Shown here one piece after another: positions 25,743 through 34,051 of a stretch of 64,000 nt of DNA. Both the position numbers and the translations under genes were made by a program. The stretch's first letter is position 1; every line of letters begins with the position of its first letter. The notes under the pieces are model-generated. The model searched no databases and was not told where the DNA came from. It saw only the letters and a list, made by a program, of their open reading frames with translations. The stretch is taken from positions 2,679,992-2,743,991 of the forward strand of contig NZ_CP101322.1 in the NCBI RefSeq assembly GCF_024300625.1, in the 5' to 3' direction. This stretch comes from Halovivax gelatinilyticus. GTDB lineage: Archaea; Halobacteriota; Halobacteria; Halobacteriales; Natrialbaceae.

Positions 25743-26204
25743 TCAGGATTCGGTCTCGAACGACCGCTCGGGTGGCGCGGCGTCGAGTTCGAACAGCGAG
25801 AGCCGTTCGCCGCTCCGGTCGAACGCGGCGAGCGTCTCGTCGTCCGTCCGCCAGGGCGGAACCGCCACGATCACGACCTCCGCGAGATCGTCTCTGAGCG
25901 TCAGCTCGAGTTCGCCCGACGGGTGTGAGATGAACCGCCCCTGCGCGTTTCGGTTCGGCGTCGAGAGTTCGACGCCGAAGACGTGCGTGAGCGAGTTTCC
26001 GGGGTCGGGAAGCAGGTACTCGGCGAACACCGGCGTCTCCTCGGGAACGGCGTCCGCGTCTTCGCCCTCTAACTCCGCCGCCGGAACCGTCGAGATCGCC
26101 GTCGAGACGCCGTCGGGGTGGTTCTCGCTCGCCAGTTCGAGCAATGCTCTGAGCAGGCCCTCGGTCGCGTACACCGACCTGGGGTGTGAGTCTGGAGCGG
26201 TCAC
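25743..26204 (-). CDS. JAMM/MPN-fold-like protein with degenerate metal site
   Basis: A 153-residue acidic protein. VYATEGLLRALLELASENHP near the start, and RFISHPSGELELTLRDDLAE with VVIVAVPPWRTDD later, follow the layout of the JAMM/MPN+ fold, where HxHPxG...SxxD binds zinc. Here the first His is Ile, the Ser is absent, and the upstream Glu is not seen, so it is probably not an active deubiquitinase-like peptidase. It may be a scaffold or a SAMP-binding pseudo-enzyme; that is inference. Confidence 0.45.
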   Translation of the reverse strand: MTAPDSHPRSVYATEGLLRALLELASENHPDGVSTAISTVPAAELEGEDADAVPEETPVFAEYLLPDPGNSLTHVFGVELSTPNRNAQGRFISHPSGELELTLRDDLAEVVIVAVPPWRTDDETLAAFDRSGERLSLFELDAAPPERSFETES

Positions 26205-26294
26205 GGGTCTACGAGTACGTTGGTCGCCCCGGATAGTAATCGTTCGGCTCTCGAACGGGTTCGACCGCGGTCGTGGCCGACGTCTCCCGCGACC

Positions 26295-27275
26295 TCAGCC
26301 CGACCACTCCTCGAACGAGCGGTAGATTCCCTTCGAGAGGTATCGTTCGCTGGAGTCGGGAAAGACGGTCACGACGCTGTCGTGGGGGACGTCGAGTTCG
26401 CCAGACGCGATCCGGTCTGCGACGTCACCGGCCGCCACGCTCGCCGCGCCGGCGCTGGAGGCGACGAGGTGGCCCTCCTCGGCGGCCAGCCGCGCGAGTT
26501 CCTCGTGGGCCCGCTCGTCGGGAACGGGGACGAACTCGTCGACCAGTTCGGGTTCGAACAGCTCGTTCGTCTCGGTGTCGTGCGTCCCGATCCCCTCGAT
26601 CTTGTACTCGCCCTCCTCGCGCGACTCGCCGAGAAATTCGCCGTAGAGCGAGCCCTCTGGTTCGACGCCAACCACGTGGATCTCCGGGTTCCGTTCGAGC
26701 GCATACCGGGCGAGCCCCATGAGCGTCCCGGCGGTGCCACAGCCGGCGACGATCGCCCCGACCTCGCCGTCTAGCGCCTCGAAGATCTCGGGCGCCGTCG
26801 TCTCGTAGTGGGCTTCCGTGTTGAGCGGATTGGCGAACTGCTGGGGAACGACGGCGTTGTCGAGCGTCTCCGCGAGTTCGTGGGCTCGTTCGATCGCGCC
26901 GCCCATCCCGTCGTCCGTCGGGGTGTTGATGACGCGCGCGCCGAGTGCGTCCATCAGCTGTTGCTTCTCGACGCTGAATCGTTCCGGGACGACGAAGATC
27001 GCTTCGAGACCGAACTGTCTGGCCGCGATGGCGAATCCGATCCCCGTGTTTCCGGCCGTCGGCTCGATCACCGTTCCGCCGGGTTCGACGTCGCCGCGCT
27101 CTAGCATCGCCTCCACCATGTAGGCGCCGATACGGTCTTTGACGCTCGCTCCCGGGTTGAACGACTCGAGTTTCGCGTAGATCGGAACGTCGGACGGGGC
27201 GGCCTGAATCGACACGAGCGGGGTCTTCCCGATCGTTTCGAGCACGGACGGCAGCGGGCGATCGTGCGTGGTCAT
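26295..27275 (-). CDS. cysK: Cysteine synthase family, PLP-dependent
   Basis: Pyridoxal-phosphate enzyme of the O-acetylserine sulfhydrylase/cystathionine beta-synthase family, 326 residues. The PLP Lys is in SFNPGASVKDRIGAYMVEAM, the phosphate/substrate loop is EPTAGNTGIG, and the PLP-phosphate clamp is AGCGTAGTLMG. EGIGTHDTETNELFEPELVD follows in place of the strict CysK ending. The exact acceptor (sulfide or homocysteine) cannot be settled, so cysK is a working symbol. It is followed by a 92-base gap to a coiled-coil gene on the same strand. Confidence 0.85.
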   Translation of the reverse strand: MTTHDRPLPSVLETIGKTPLVSIQAAPSDVPIYAKLESFNPGASVKDRIGAYMVEAMLERGDVEPGGTVIEPTAGNTGIGFAIAARQFGLEAIFVVPERFSVEKQQLMDALGARVINTPTDDGMGGAIERAHELAETLDNAVVPQQFANPLNTEAHYETTAPEIFEALDGEVGAIVAGCGTAGTLMGLARYALERNPEIHVVGVEPEGSLYGEFLGESREEGEYKIEGIGTHDTETNELFEPELVDEFVPVPDERAHEELARLAAEEGHLVASSAGAASVAAGDVADRIASGELDVPHDSVVTVFPDSSERYLSKGIYRSFEEWSG

Positions 27276-27367
27276 AGTTGTGGCAAGGTTTGGGCCTGGT
27301 GATAGGTGTTATTATCGAACTGATCGACTGGGCCGATCGAGGTCGATCCCGACGCGCGAGTGGAGAC

Positions 27368-27745
27368 TTACTCGTCCGGGTTTGCCCCGTCTTTCGTGCC
27401 GTTTCCGTCCCCACCGCCGTCCGTCTCTGTGCCGTCCGCTCCATCGTTCGCCGCTGTTCTGTCTGCTTCGCCGCCAGTCTCATCGTCGTCCGCCTCCTCG
27501 GCTTCCTGAATCGCCGCCTCGGCCAGGATGGATTCGGCGTCCAGTCCCTGTTCTTCGGCGATGGCCGTGAGCAGCGCCCGCTGCTCGGCGAGGTCGTGAT
27601 CCAGTTTCTTTACCGTGTCGTGGGTGTCGTCTACTTCCTCTTCGAGGTTGATGATCCGGCCCTGCAGCTCCTGGACCTGTTTGTACATCTGTTCGGCCTT
27701 GTCCGAAATTCCCTGAATCTTTTTCGTCGTCGAACCGAGTCCCAT
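27368..27745 (-). CDS. DUF5798-type coiled-coil protein
   Basis: From the ATG at 27745 the 125-residue product starts MGLGSTTKKIQGISDKAEQM and forms one long coiled coil (YKQVQELQGRIINLEEEVDD; LDHDLAEQRALLTAIAEEQG). A Gly/Asp/Thr-rich acidic tail follows. The MGLGSTxKKI start and the EQRALLxAIAEEQG block are as I recall the haloarchaeal DUF5798 family. Function is unknown. Upstream in-frame codons are rejected as noncoding. Confidence 0.65.
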   Translation of the reverse strand: MGLGSTTKKIQGISDKAEQMYKQVQELQGRIINLEEEVDDTHDTVKKLDHDLAEQRALLTAIAEEQGLDAESILAEAAIQEAEEADDDETGGEADRTAANDGADGTETDGGGDGNGTKDGANPDE

Positions 27746-27941
27746 ACCCGAGGGATGGTGGGGCCAGATAGTTGGCTCTTTCCACTCGGTACCGGGCTGT
27801 AACTGTCCCGGCCGACTGTCGATCTGTGATAGCTTCTCCGTCTTCGCACGCGATACCACCAAGAACGAAGGCTGTAGACGGTGTGGAATTCCCATGAGTC
27901 TCGCAGGAACGTTCGCCGTCGAACCCCGCGACGGGTAACGG

Positions 27942-29582
27942 ATGACGACCGACCTCCGCCGCCGACTCGTCGTCTACGTGACGTCGTTGCTCGTCCTGAT
28001 TGCGGTATACAGCGCCGCCTATCGCTGGGGAATGGCCGCGTTCGAAGAGGAGTCGCGAACCTGGTTCGGCGCGATGGATGTCGTCGTTCAGTCGATGACG
28101 ACGACCGGGTACGGACAGGACGCCCCGTGGACGTCGGTCGAGATGACGCTCCTCATGGTATTGATTCAGGTGACTGGAATCGCCTACATCTTCGTCGCGT
28201 TTCCCGCGTTCGTCGTTCCGTGGCTCGAACGGCTCGTTCGGCCGGCCCCACCCGGAGAGATCGGCACGGTGACCGACCACGTGATCGTCGTCGGTTACAC
28301 CTCGCTGTGTCGAACACTCGTCGACGAACTCGAGGCGACGGGAACGGGGTACGTGATCGTCGAACCGGACGAAGAGCGGGCACGATCGCTATTCGAGGCG
28401 GACTTTTCGGTCACTCACGGCGATCCATCGTCGGCGGGGACGCTGGCCGACGTACAACTCGACGACGCGAGGGCCGTCGTCGTCGACGCCTCTAATCGCG
28501 AGCACATCGGCTCGATCGTCGAGATCGATCGACTCGACGTCGACGCCGACGTCTTCGCGATCGTCGCGGACCCGGAGCGCGCCAGGTACCTCCGCTACGC
28601 CGGCGTCGACGAAGTCCTCTCGCCGAAACACCGTCTCGGAAAGGCGCTCGCTGACAAGCTTCGCAGCGTCGTCGATACCGACGGCGTCGAGTTCGGCGAC
28701 GGGTTCGATTGCTACGAGTTTCAGATCGGCTCGGGGAGCGACCTCCTCGGCGACCCCCTGGTCGCCGCCCGCCGCGTCGAATCCGACGGAGCGACGGTGC
28801 TCGGTGCGTGGGTGCGCGGCGACTTCTTCCCGACGTTGCCCTCCGACCTCAGGATCGATCGCAACACGACGCTGCTCGTCGCCGGCGCGACCGAATCGCT
28901 CGAACGCGTCGAGTCGCTCACTCGAACGGACGGACGGCCCTACCGCCCGGAGCGGACGCCGGCGGTCGTCGTCGGAACGGGCATCGTCGGCTCGGCGGCG
29001 ATCGGCACGCTCGAACGAGCCGACCTCGAGTGGGTCGCCGTAGACCTCGAGGACGGTCCTTTCGTCGACGTCGTCGGCGACGCGACCGAAGAGGCGGTGC
29101 TTTCTGCGGCCGGCGTCGACGACGCCGGATCGATCATCCTCGCGCTCGACGAGGATCGCGAGGCGCTCGTCACCTCGCTCGTGGCACGGGCGCTCAACCC
29201 GGACGTTTCGTGTCTCGTCGGTGCCAACCTCGACGGAAACGTCGAACGGTTCACCACGGCCGGCGCCGACTACGTCCTCGCACTCCCGAGCGTGGCCGGT
29301 CGAATGCTCACGGAGGCGATCTTCGAGCGCGAGGCGATGACGTTCGCCGACAGCGTCCACGTTCGGTCGACCGACGTGCCCGGGTGGCTGGCGGACGACT
29401 TCGACCGCAGCCGCGTCCGCGAGCGGACCGGTTGCTCGCTCGTAGCGATCGAGCGACACGGTCGCTACTACTCCCCGACCGACGACCTCGCCGTCGTTTC
29501 GGACGACCGGTTAGTCGTTGCCGGAACGGAATCGCGGATCGACGCGTTCGGAGACGAGTTCGACGCGGACGCCGACGCGTGA
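27942..29582 (+). CDS. Two-TM potassium channel with two RCK domains
   Basis: Membrane K+ channel of 546 residues. Two hydrophobic segments (about 9-27 and 66-92) flank the pore with selectivity filter TTTGYG at about residue 53. The first RCK/TrkA-N domain starts near 107 (HVIVVGYTSLCRTLVDELEA), followed by a TrkA-C-like part. A second RCK pair begins near 340 (TPAVVVGTGIVGSAAIGTLE) with its own TrkA-C end. The twin RCK set on one chain resembles Ca2+- or nucleotide-gated channels. It fits potassium-based osmotic balance in a halophile. Confidence 0.9.
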   Translation: MTTDLRRRLVVYVTSLLVLIAVYSAAYRWGMAAFEEESRTWFGAMDVVVQSMTTTGYGQDAPWTSVEMTLLMVLIQVTGIAYIFVAFPAFVVPWLERLVRPAPPGEIGTVTDHVIVVGYTSLCRTLVDELEATGTGYVIVEPDEERARSLFEADFSVTHGDPSSAGTLADVQLDDARAVVVDASNREHIGSIVEIDRLDVDADVFAIVADPERARYLRYAGVDEVLSPKHRLGKALADKLRSVVDTDGVEFGDGFDCYEFQIGSGSDLLGDPLVAARRVESDGATVLGAWVRGDFFPTLPSDLRIDRNTTLLVAGATESLERVESLTRTDGRPYRPERTPAVVVGTGIVGSAAIGTLERADLEWVAVDLEDGPFVDVVGDATEEAVLSAAGVDDAGSIILALDEDREALVTSLVARALNPDVSCLVGANLDGNVERFTTAGADYVLALPSVAGRMLTEAIFEREAMTFADSVHVRSTDVPGWLADDFDRSRVRERTGCSLVAIERHGRYYSPTDDLAVVSDDRLVVAGTESRIDAFGDEFDADADA

Positions 29583-29720
29583 GCGGCCGTCGACCGGTTC
29601 GGCCGAGCCGTTTCGGTCTCGGGATCCGCGGTGATCGGGTCGGGTCGTCCTCCGAGGCCCGCCGGTCGGACTCGCGTTCGACCCCCCAAAGACCGTTGTC
29701 GCTGACGGCGTACGTAGAAC

Positions 29721-30434
29721 ATGTCCGATTCCGGCGACGCGACCGACTTCGACCCGGAGTCACCCGAAGAGCGCGAAATCGGTCGCGAGATGGTCGATCA
29801 GAGCACCGGGCTCGGCTCGGTCGCCGCCCACCTCTACCGCGGCGAGATGGAACGGACCGTCGAGTGGCGCGGTCGGCTCGACACCACGACCAACTGGGCG
29901 GTGACGGTCATGTCGGCGATCGTCGCCTACTCCTTCTCGGGTGAGGTATCCCACGCGGTGATCCTGGCCGGCATCATGATGGGGACGGTGTTTCTCTTCA
30001 TCGAGGCGCGTCGCTTCCAGAGCTACGATATCTGGCGATCCCGGGTTCGGACGCTCCAGGAGAACCTCTTCGCGAACGCGCTCGACCCGTCGGCCGGGGT
30101 CGAACACGAGGCCTGGCGGGCCGAACTCAGTCACGATTACCGCGACCCGCGGGCGAAGATCTCATACCGCGGTGCGTTCGCCCACCGACTCCGTCGCGTC
30201 TACCTGCCGCTCATCACCGCCATGCTCGCCGGCTGGCTCTTTCACCTGTGGGCGTTCGTCCCCGAGCAACCGTTCCCACAGAGCGCATCACTTCCCGGAA
30301 TAAGCGGCTGGGTAGTTGCGACTATCGTCGGCACCTACTACGTCGCGCTGCTCGTACTCGCGATTCCCCTCTCTCCGAAGGAACGCGGCGAGGCGGGAGC
30401 TGCGGATCACGGCGACCTCGACGAGGTGGAGTGA
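29721..30434 (+). CDS. DUF2270 membrane protein
   Basis: A 237-residue protein with an acidic N-terminus and four hydrophobic segments. The first pair (NWAVTVMSAIVAYSFSG; HAVILAGIMMGTVFLFIEAR) precedes RRFQSYDIWRSRVRTLQENL, and the second pair lies at 160-235. The ARRFxxYDxWRxRxRxLxEN motif is that of DUF2270. No function is established. The SRP RNA follows on the same strand. Confidence 0.8.
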   Translation: MSDSGDATDFDPESPEEREIGREMVDQSTGLGSVAAHLYRGEMERTVEWRGRLDTTTNWAVTVMSAIVAYSFSGEVSHAVILAGIMMGTVFLFIEARRFQSYDIWRSRVRTLQENLFANALDPSAGVEHEAWRAELSHDYRDPRAKISYRGAFAHRLRRVYLPLITAMLAGWLFHLWAFVPEQPFPQSASLPGISGWVVATIVGTYYVALLVLAIPLSPKERGEAGAADHGDLDEVE

Positions 30435-30547
30435 GTCGTCCCGAACCGCCCGTCGATGCGTTCGACCGTTCGTCTCAGCGGTGGCCAACCGCTCGCCCGA
30501 CCCCGCGGCGCTCAACCGCACGCCGTCTCCGACCTCAGGCGAAAGCC

Positions 30548-30555
30548 CCTTAAGG
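30548..30555 (+). promoter_or_regulatory. TATA-like box of the SRP RNA gene
   Basis: CCTTAAGG is centred about 25 bases before the proposed 5' end of the 7S RNA, as expected of an archaeal TATA element. The match is short and palindromic, and the RNA 5' end is itself approximate. Confidence 0.4.
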
Positions 30556-30575
30556 GCGAGTCGAGTACAGTCAAC

Positions 30576-30883
30576 CGGACTAGGTCGGGCAGTTAGGCCC
30601 TGCTCGTAACCCGCCCTATGGCCTTTAGCGGGGACCGAACACCGCGGGCGTCCGGTCAGACCGACCGGGGCCCCGGGAGCCAACGCAGAAGCCTCGTCCG
30701 TCGGGGACAGCGGTCCGCGGCGACCGTCCGCAGGGACGACTCGTCTCGGTTAACCGGCGACAGCCCATCAGGCGCGGAAGCGAGCAGTGGACCGTCGGAC
30801 ACCTGTCGCTCGACGGGTCGCGGGGTGGAGGAGGCAACCGGGACTCCCCCGGACGGAACGCCGGGCAATCGCGGCCGTCCGCA
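30576..30883 (+). ncRNA. 7S signal recognition particle RNA
   Basis: Recognised from the SRP54-binding helix 8, GGCGCGGAAGCGAGCAG at about 30771-30787, and from the haloarchaeal body GAGCCAACGCAGAAGCCTCG at about 30678-30697. The 5' end has the archaeal CTAGGTCGGGC...GCTCGTAACC arrangement. The 5' CCGGAC region can pair with the 3' GTCCGC near 30877 to close helix 1. The length of about 308 nt matches haloarchaeal 7S RNA. Ends are estimated to within about five bases. The RNA targets ribosomes making membrane and secreted proteins together with SRP19 and SRP54. Confidence 0.9.
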
Positions 30884-31016
30884 TTCATACCGTTATTTCA
30901 CCGCGAGTGACGACGCCGACGGGCGGTCGGACCGATCGATTCGCTCGTCCCGACTCGCGCCGTGTGACCGGGAGGCGGTCAACGGAGGGAAAAATGGCCG
31001 TGATCGCAACCTGATT

Positions 31017-31802
31017 ATGAGCGCAGCCCGGACCCTCTCTATGATCGGGCTCGGACTCTCCGTCCGTCAGCGCGATTGCCCGCTGAGCGCGGCGAGCGAG
31101 CGCAACGACGTGGCGTTCGTCACGCCACACTGGCACTACCACCACGAGACGGGAACGCTGGAGATGCGCGTCCTCGCGGAGGGTGGCTCCCGAGCTGACG
31201 TCGAACGCGGCCTGTCGGTGATTCGCGAACACGAATCGGTCAGTCGCTTCGAATTGCTGGCCAAGGACGGGCCGGCCGCGAGGGCGAGAGTGACGATGGG
31301 GACGACGGACGTCATGGCCACCGTGCTCGCGAACGACGGCTATCTCACCGGCCCGTTCGAGAACGTCGGGGGATACGAGCGCTGGGCGATCGGCTTCGAC
31401 GACGAGTCCGACGCGGAGGCCGCGCTCTGTCACCTGGACGACCAGCCAGAAGCCTACGAGGTTCACTCGCGGACGCGTCTGGATCCCGCGACGGTCCTCG
31501 AGAACCTTCGTGCAGACGCCGTGGGGACGACGGTGTTAGACGGGTCACGACGAGTGACGCCGACCGAACGAGAGACGATTCGCCTCGCCGTCGAGAGCGG
31601 CTATTACGAGGTCCCGCGCGAGGCGACCCTCGGCGACCTCGCGACGACCCTCGACGTCTCCGATGCGGCGATCTCGAAGACGCTCCGGCGCGCCGAGCGA
31701 AAACTTCTCGCGCCGACCGTCGCGGCGCTGGCCGCAACTGACGACGTGAACAGGCCGACTCCGACGGGCGGACTGGGAAGGTGGCTCGACGACGCGCAGT
31801 GA
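31017..31802 (+). CDS. Bat-type HTH transcription regulator
   Basis: A 261-residue regulator of the bacterio-opsin activator (HTH_10) class. The N-terminal domain (WHYHHETGTLEMRVLAEGGS; ERWAIGFDDESDAEAALCHL) is the usual Bat-associated sensor fold. The C-terminal HTH is readable in TPTERETIRLAVESGYYEVP, LGDLATTLDVSDAAISKTLR and RAERKLL. I chose the ATG at 31017; a second at 31041 is possible. Longer in-frame extension runs through the SRP RNA and is not coding. No N-terminal ligand site is visible. Confidence 0.82.
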   Translation: MSAARTLSMIGLGLSVRQRDCPLSAASERNDVAFVTPHWHYHHETGTLEMRVLAEGGSRADVERGLSVIREHESVSRFELLAKDGPAARARVTMGTTDVMATVLANDGYLTGPFENVGGYERWAIGFDDESDAEAALCHLDDQPEAYEVHSRTRLDPATVLENLRADAVGTTVLDGSRRVTPTERETIRLAVESGYYEVPREATLGDLATTLDVSDAAISKTLRRAERKLLAPTVAALAATDDVNRPTPTGGLGRWLDDAQ

Positions 31803-31832
31803 CACGTCGCGTTCGCACGCGTACTATCCTGG

Positions 31833-31975
31833 TGGCCTGGTTACGTGTCGGTCCTCAAGCGATTGGTTACGTGTCGGTTCTGTGGCCTGGTTACGTGTTG
31901 GTCCTCAAGCAATTGCTTGCGTATCAGTCCTGGCGGCTTAGGCAAGCGTCGATCCTGGTGGCTTGGTTAACATCC
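31833..31975. repeat. Degenerate ~50-bp tandem repeat
   Basis: GTGGCCTGGTTACGTGT starts at 31833 and recurs at 31883 with the same downstream GGTCCTCAAGC(A/G)ATTG, giving a 50-bp period. A third, more diverged copy begins near 31933. The half-unit GGTTACGTGTCGGTTCT also recurs internally at about 31866. It fills the gap between the Bat-type regulator and the EamA transporter. Confidence 0.8.
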
Positions 31976-32017
31976 TAACGACCAGGCACACGCCCGTCGA
32001 TCGCGTTACATTCGAGT

Positions 32018-33178
32018 ATGGAAACTGGGTGGATTCCGGACCGATGGATACGATACGGCTACGTGCTGGCCCCGCTGTCTGCGGCCGCGCTGTGGGGCGG
32101 ACTGTACGTCGTGAGCAAGTGGGGATTCGACGCGATTCCGCCGATGACGCTCGCGTTTTCTCGGATCGCGATCGGGGCGATCGCGCTGCTCGTCGTCGTT
32201 CGGCTGTGGTACCCTCGACGATCGTTCTCTCGCGGAGACCAGTTCGGATTCGGGATTCTCGGTGTCGTCGTCGCCCTCTCGATCGTCACCCAGTTTCTGG
32301 GGACGGCGCTGACGACGGCGAGTCAGGGCTCGCTCGTCACCGTCCTGACGCCGATCTTCACCGTCGCCCTCGGCGTCTCGTTGCTCGGCGAGCGACTCAC
32401 TCGTCGGCTGCTCGTCGGTATCGCCCTCGCGACGATCGGGACGATCGTCATCGTCGTCGGCCAGTACGACGCGTCGAGTTTCACCGGCGGCGCGATCGCG
32501 GGACTGCTCGCCCTGCTGGTCGCCAGCGCGACCTGGGCGCTGTACACCGTCTGGGGAAAACCGCTCGTCGAACGCTACTCCGCCCTCGAAACGGCAACCT
32601 ACTCGTGTCTCGTCGCCGTTCCCGTCACGGCAGCGTTCGTTCCTGTCGAGTTCGCGCTCACCGACGCCACGCTAACGGACGTCACGCCCACGCCCGCGCT
32701 CTTCGGCGCTGTCTTCTACCTCGGTATCGGTGGAACGGCCGCCGCCTGGTACCTCTGGTACAAGGGACTGGAAGTCGTCGACGCGAGCGTCCTCGCGGCG
32801 TTCTTCTTCGCCCAGCCGATCGTCGGCGCGCTCCTGGGCGTCTCGTTACTCGGCGAGTCGCTGGGGTCACTCTTCATCGTCGGCGGTGTCGTCCTTTCCG
32901 TCGGCGTCTACCTCGCCTCCTCGAGCGGCGCACCTCGCGACGAACCCGATACGAACTCACCTGCAACCGCTTCGGACGACGTCTCACTCGACGACTCGGA
33001 TAGCCTCCCACCGTCCGACGATCTTGACGACCACCACCTCACCGATGGCTCGGACGAAACCTCGGCATCCAGCAATAGGTCGCCGTCAGATTGCAGATTC
33101 GGGACGAACGAGTCGACGCGTCGACCGACCGACGATCGTCCGGCCTCGAGCGGTTCGCCGCACGCGGCCGACGATTGA
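32018..33178 (+). CDS. EamA/DMT-superfamily transporter
   Basis: Drug/metabolite-type exporter of 386 residues with about ten hydrophobic segments in two EamA repeats. The first is LSAAALWGGLYVVSKWGFDA through LVTVLTPIFTVALGVSLLGE; the second is LVASATWALYTVWGKPLVER through FFFAQPIVGALLGVSLLGES. The last 75 residues are a Ser/Asp-rich soluble tail, unusual for the family. The substrate is unknown. Confidence 0.88.
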   Translation: METGWIPDRWIRYGYVLAPLSAAALWGGLYVVSKWGFDAIPPMTLAFSRIAIGAIALLVVVRLWYPRRSFSRGDQFGFGILGVVVALSIVTQFLGTALTTASQGSLVTVLTPIFTVALGVSLLGERLTRRLLVGIALATIGTIVIVVGQYDASSFTGGAIAGLLALLVASATWALYTVWGKPLVERYSALETATYSCLVAVPVTAAFVPVEFALTDATLTDVTPTPALFGAVFYLGIGGTAAAWYLWYKGLEVVDASVLAAFFFAQPIVGALLGVSLLGESLGSLFIVGGVVLSVGVYLASSSGAPRDEPDTNSPATASDDVSLDDSDSLPPSDDLDDHHLTDGSDETSASSNRSPSDCRFGTNESTRRPTDDRPASSGSPHAADD

Positions 33179-33208
33179 TCGTGCTCGGCTCCCGAGAACG
33201 TTTCTACG

Positions 33209-33460
33209 CTACCGCCGGTACAGTACGGACGTATGTCCCCGCGTCTCGACGAGTTCGGCGTCGACCTGCGCTGCTAACTCGGTTGCGAGTTCGTCGGTCT
33301 CGGTCCGACCGCGGGCCGCTCGCAGAAACTTTACTTTCACCAGGTCATTCGAGCCCAGTTGATCGTCGAGTTCGTCGACGACGGCATCGACGCCGCTCTT
33401 TCCGACCCAGACGGTGACGTCCAGATCGTGAGCGCGAGCCTTGCGTTCGTGTTCGTCCAT
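33209..33460 (-). CDS. CRM-domain (YhbY-type) RNA-binding protein
   Basis: An 83-residue protein starting MDEHERKARAHDLDVTVWVG. The GKSGVDAVVDELDDQL motif and LVKVKFLRAARGRTETDELA, with the closing VETRGHTSVLYRR, give the IF3-C-like CRM fold that binds RNA. It is 62 bases downstream of RNase P component 4 on the same strand, supporting an RNA-processing role. The start is the ATG at 33460; longer in-frame extension is not needed. Confidence 0.85.
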   Translation of the reverse strand: MDEHERKARAHDLDVTVWVGKSGVDAVVDELDDQLGSNDLVKVKFLRAARGRTETDELATELAAQVDAELVETRGHTSVLYRR

Positions 33461-33522
33461 ACGGGCAGGTGGGCGAGGAAGGGTTTGAATCTCCCGCATC
33501 CACGCCACGTCGGTCGGCGAGT

Positions 33523-33798
33523 TCACTCGTAGGGATACCGACTGTGGTGACCACACGAACACGTGATGACGACGTGACCGTCGCGGAGCCTGACCCGGGC
33601 GTTGTCTCCCGGTCGCAGGTACGCGTCGCAGCGATCACACGTGGCGCGGGTGAACGACCGTGGAAGCTCGAGCCGGTTGCGCTCTGCGATCCGTCTGGCC
33701 AGTCTGACGTACTCGCGCGCTCGGTCGTGTTCGTCGTCGGCCGCCGCCGTGCGAGCTAGTTGCTGAAGCCGATCGATTCGCTCCTCGGCGACCGTCAT
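33523..33798 (-). CDS. rnp4: Ribonuclease P protein component 4 (Rpp21)
   Basis: A 91-residue RNase P protein that with Rpp29 helps the RNA subunit cut 5' leaders from pre-tRNA. Two N-terminal helices contain AEERIDRLQQLARTAAADDE and RAREYVRLARRIAERNRLEL. A zinc ribbon follows with Cys pairs in RATCDRCDAYLRPGDNARVR and VVITCSCGHHSRYPYE. It pairs with the CRM protein gene downstream. Confidence 0.93.
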   Translation of the reverse strand: MTVAEERIDRLQQLARTAAADDEHDRAREYVRLARRIAERNRLELPRSFTRATCDRCDAYLRPGDNARVRLRDGHVVITCSCGHHSRYPYE

Positions 33799-34051
33799 TG
33801 TCGCCCATTTCGTCGGCGGTCAAATCGGTGTTTCGTTTACTCTGGGGTAACGGGTGACCTCGGAACTAGCCTGAACGAATAAATCCGAGTCGTATTTACG
33901 CGTCACTGGCGAGGAGTAGTTAGGATTCCGATGATTGACGTCTATGCGTTCGACCACGGCCGTCTTCCCCGAGAGCAGCGTGCGAACGGGATGCCGGTCA
34001 TCAGTCATAATATAGTTATATGAGCGAGTACGCCATTCCCAGTAGAGACTG

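Noticed and set aside
30618-31016. N-terminal extension of the Bat-type regulator
   Set aside because: The stretch is the SRP RNA and its downstream spacer; the protein-like part begins at 31017.
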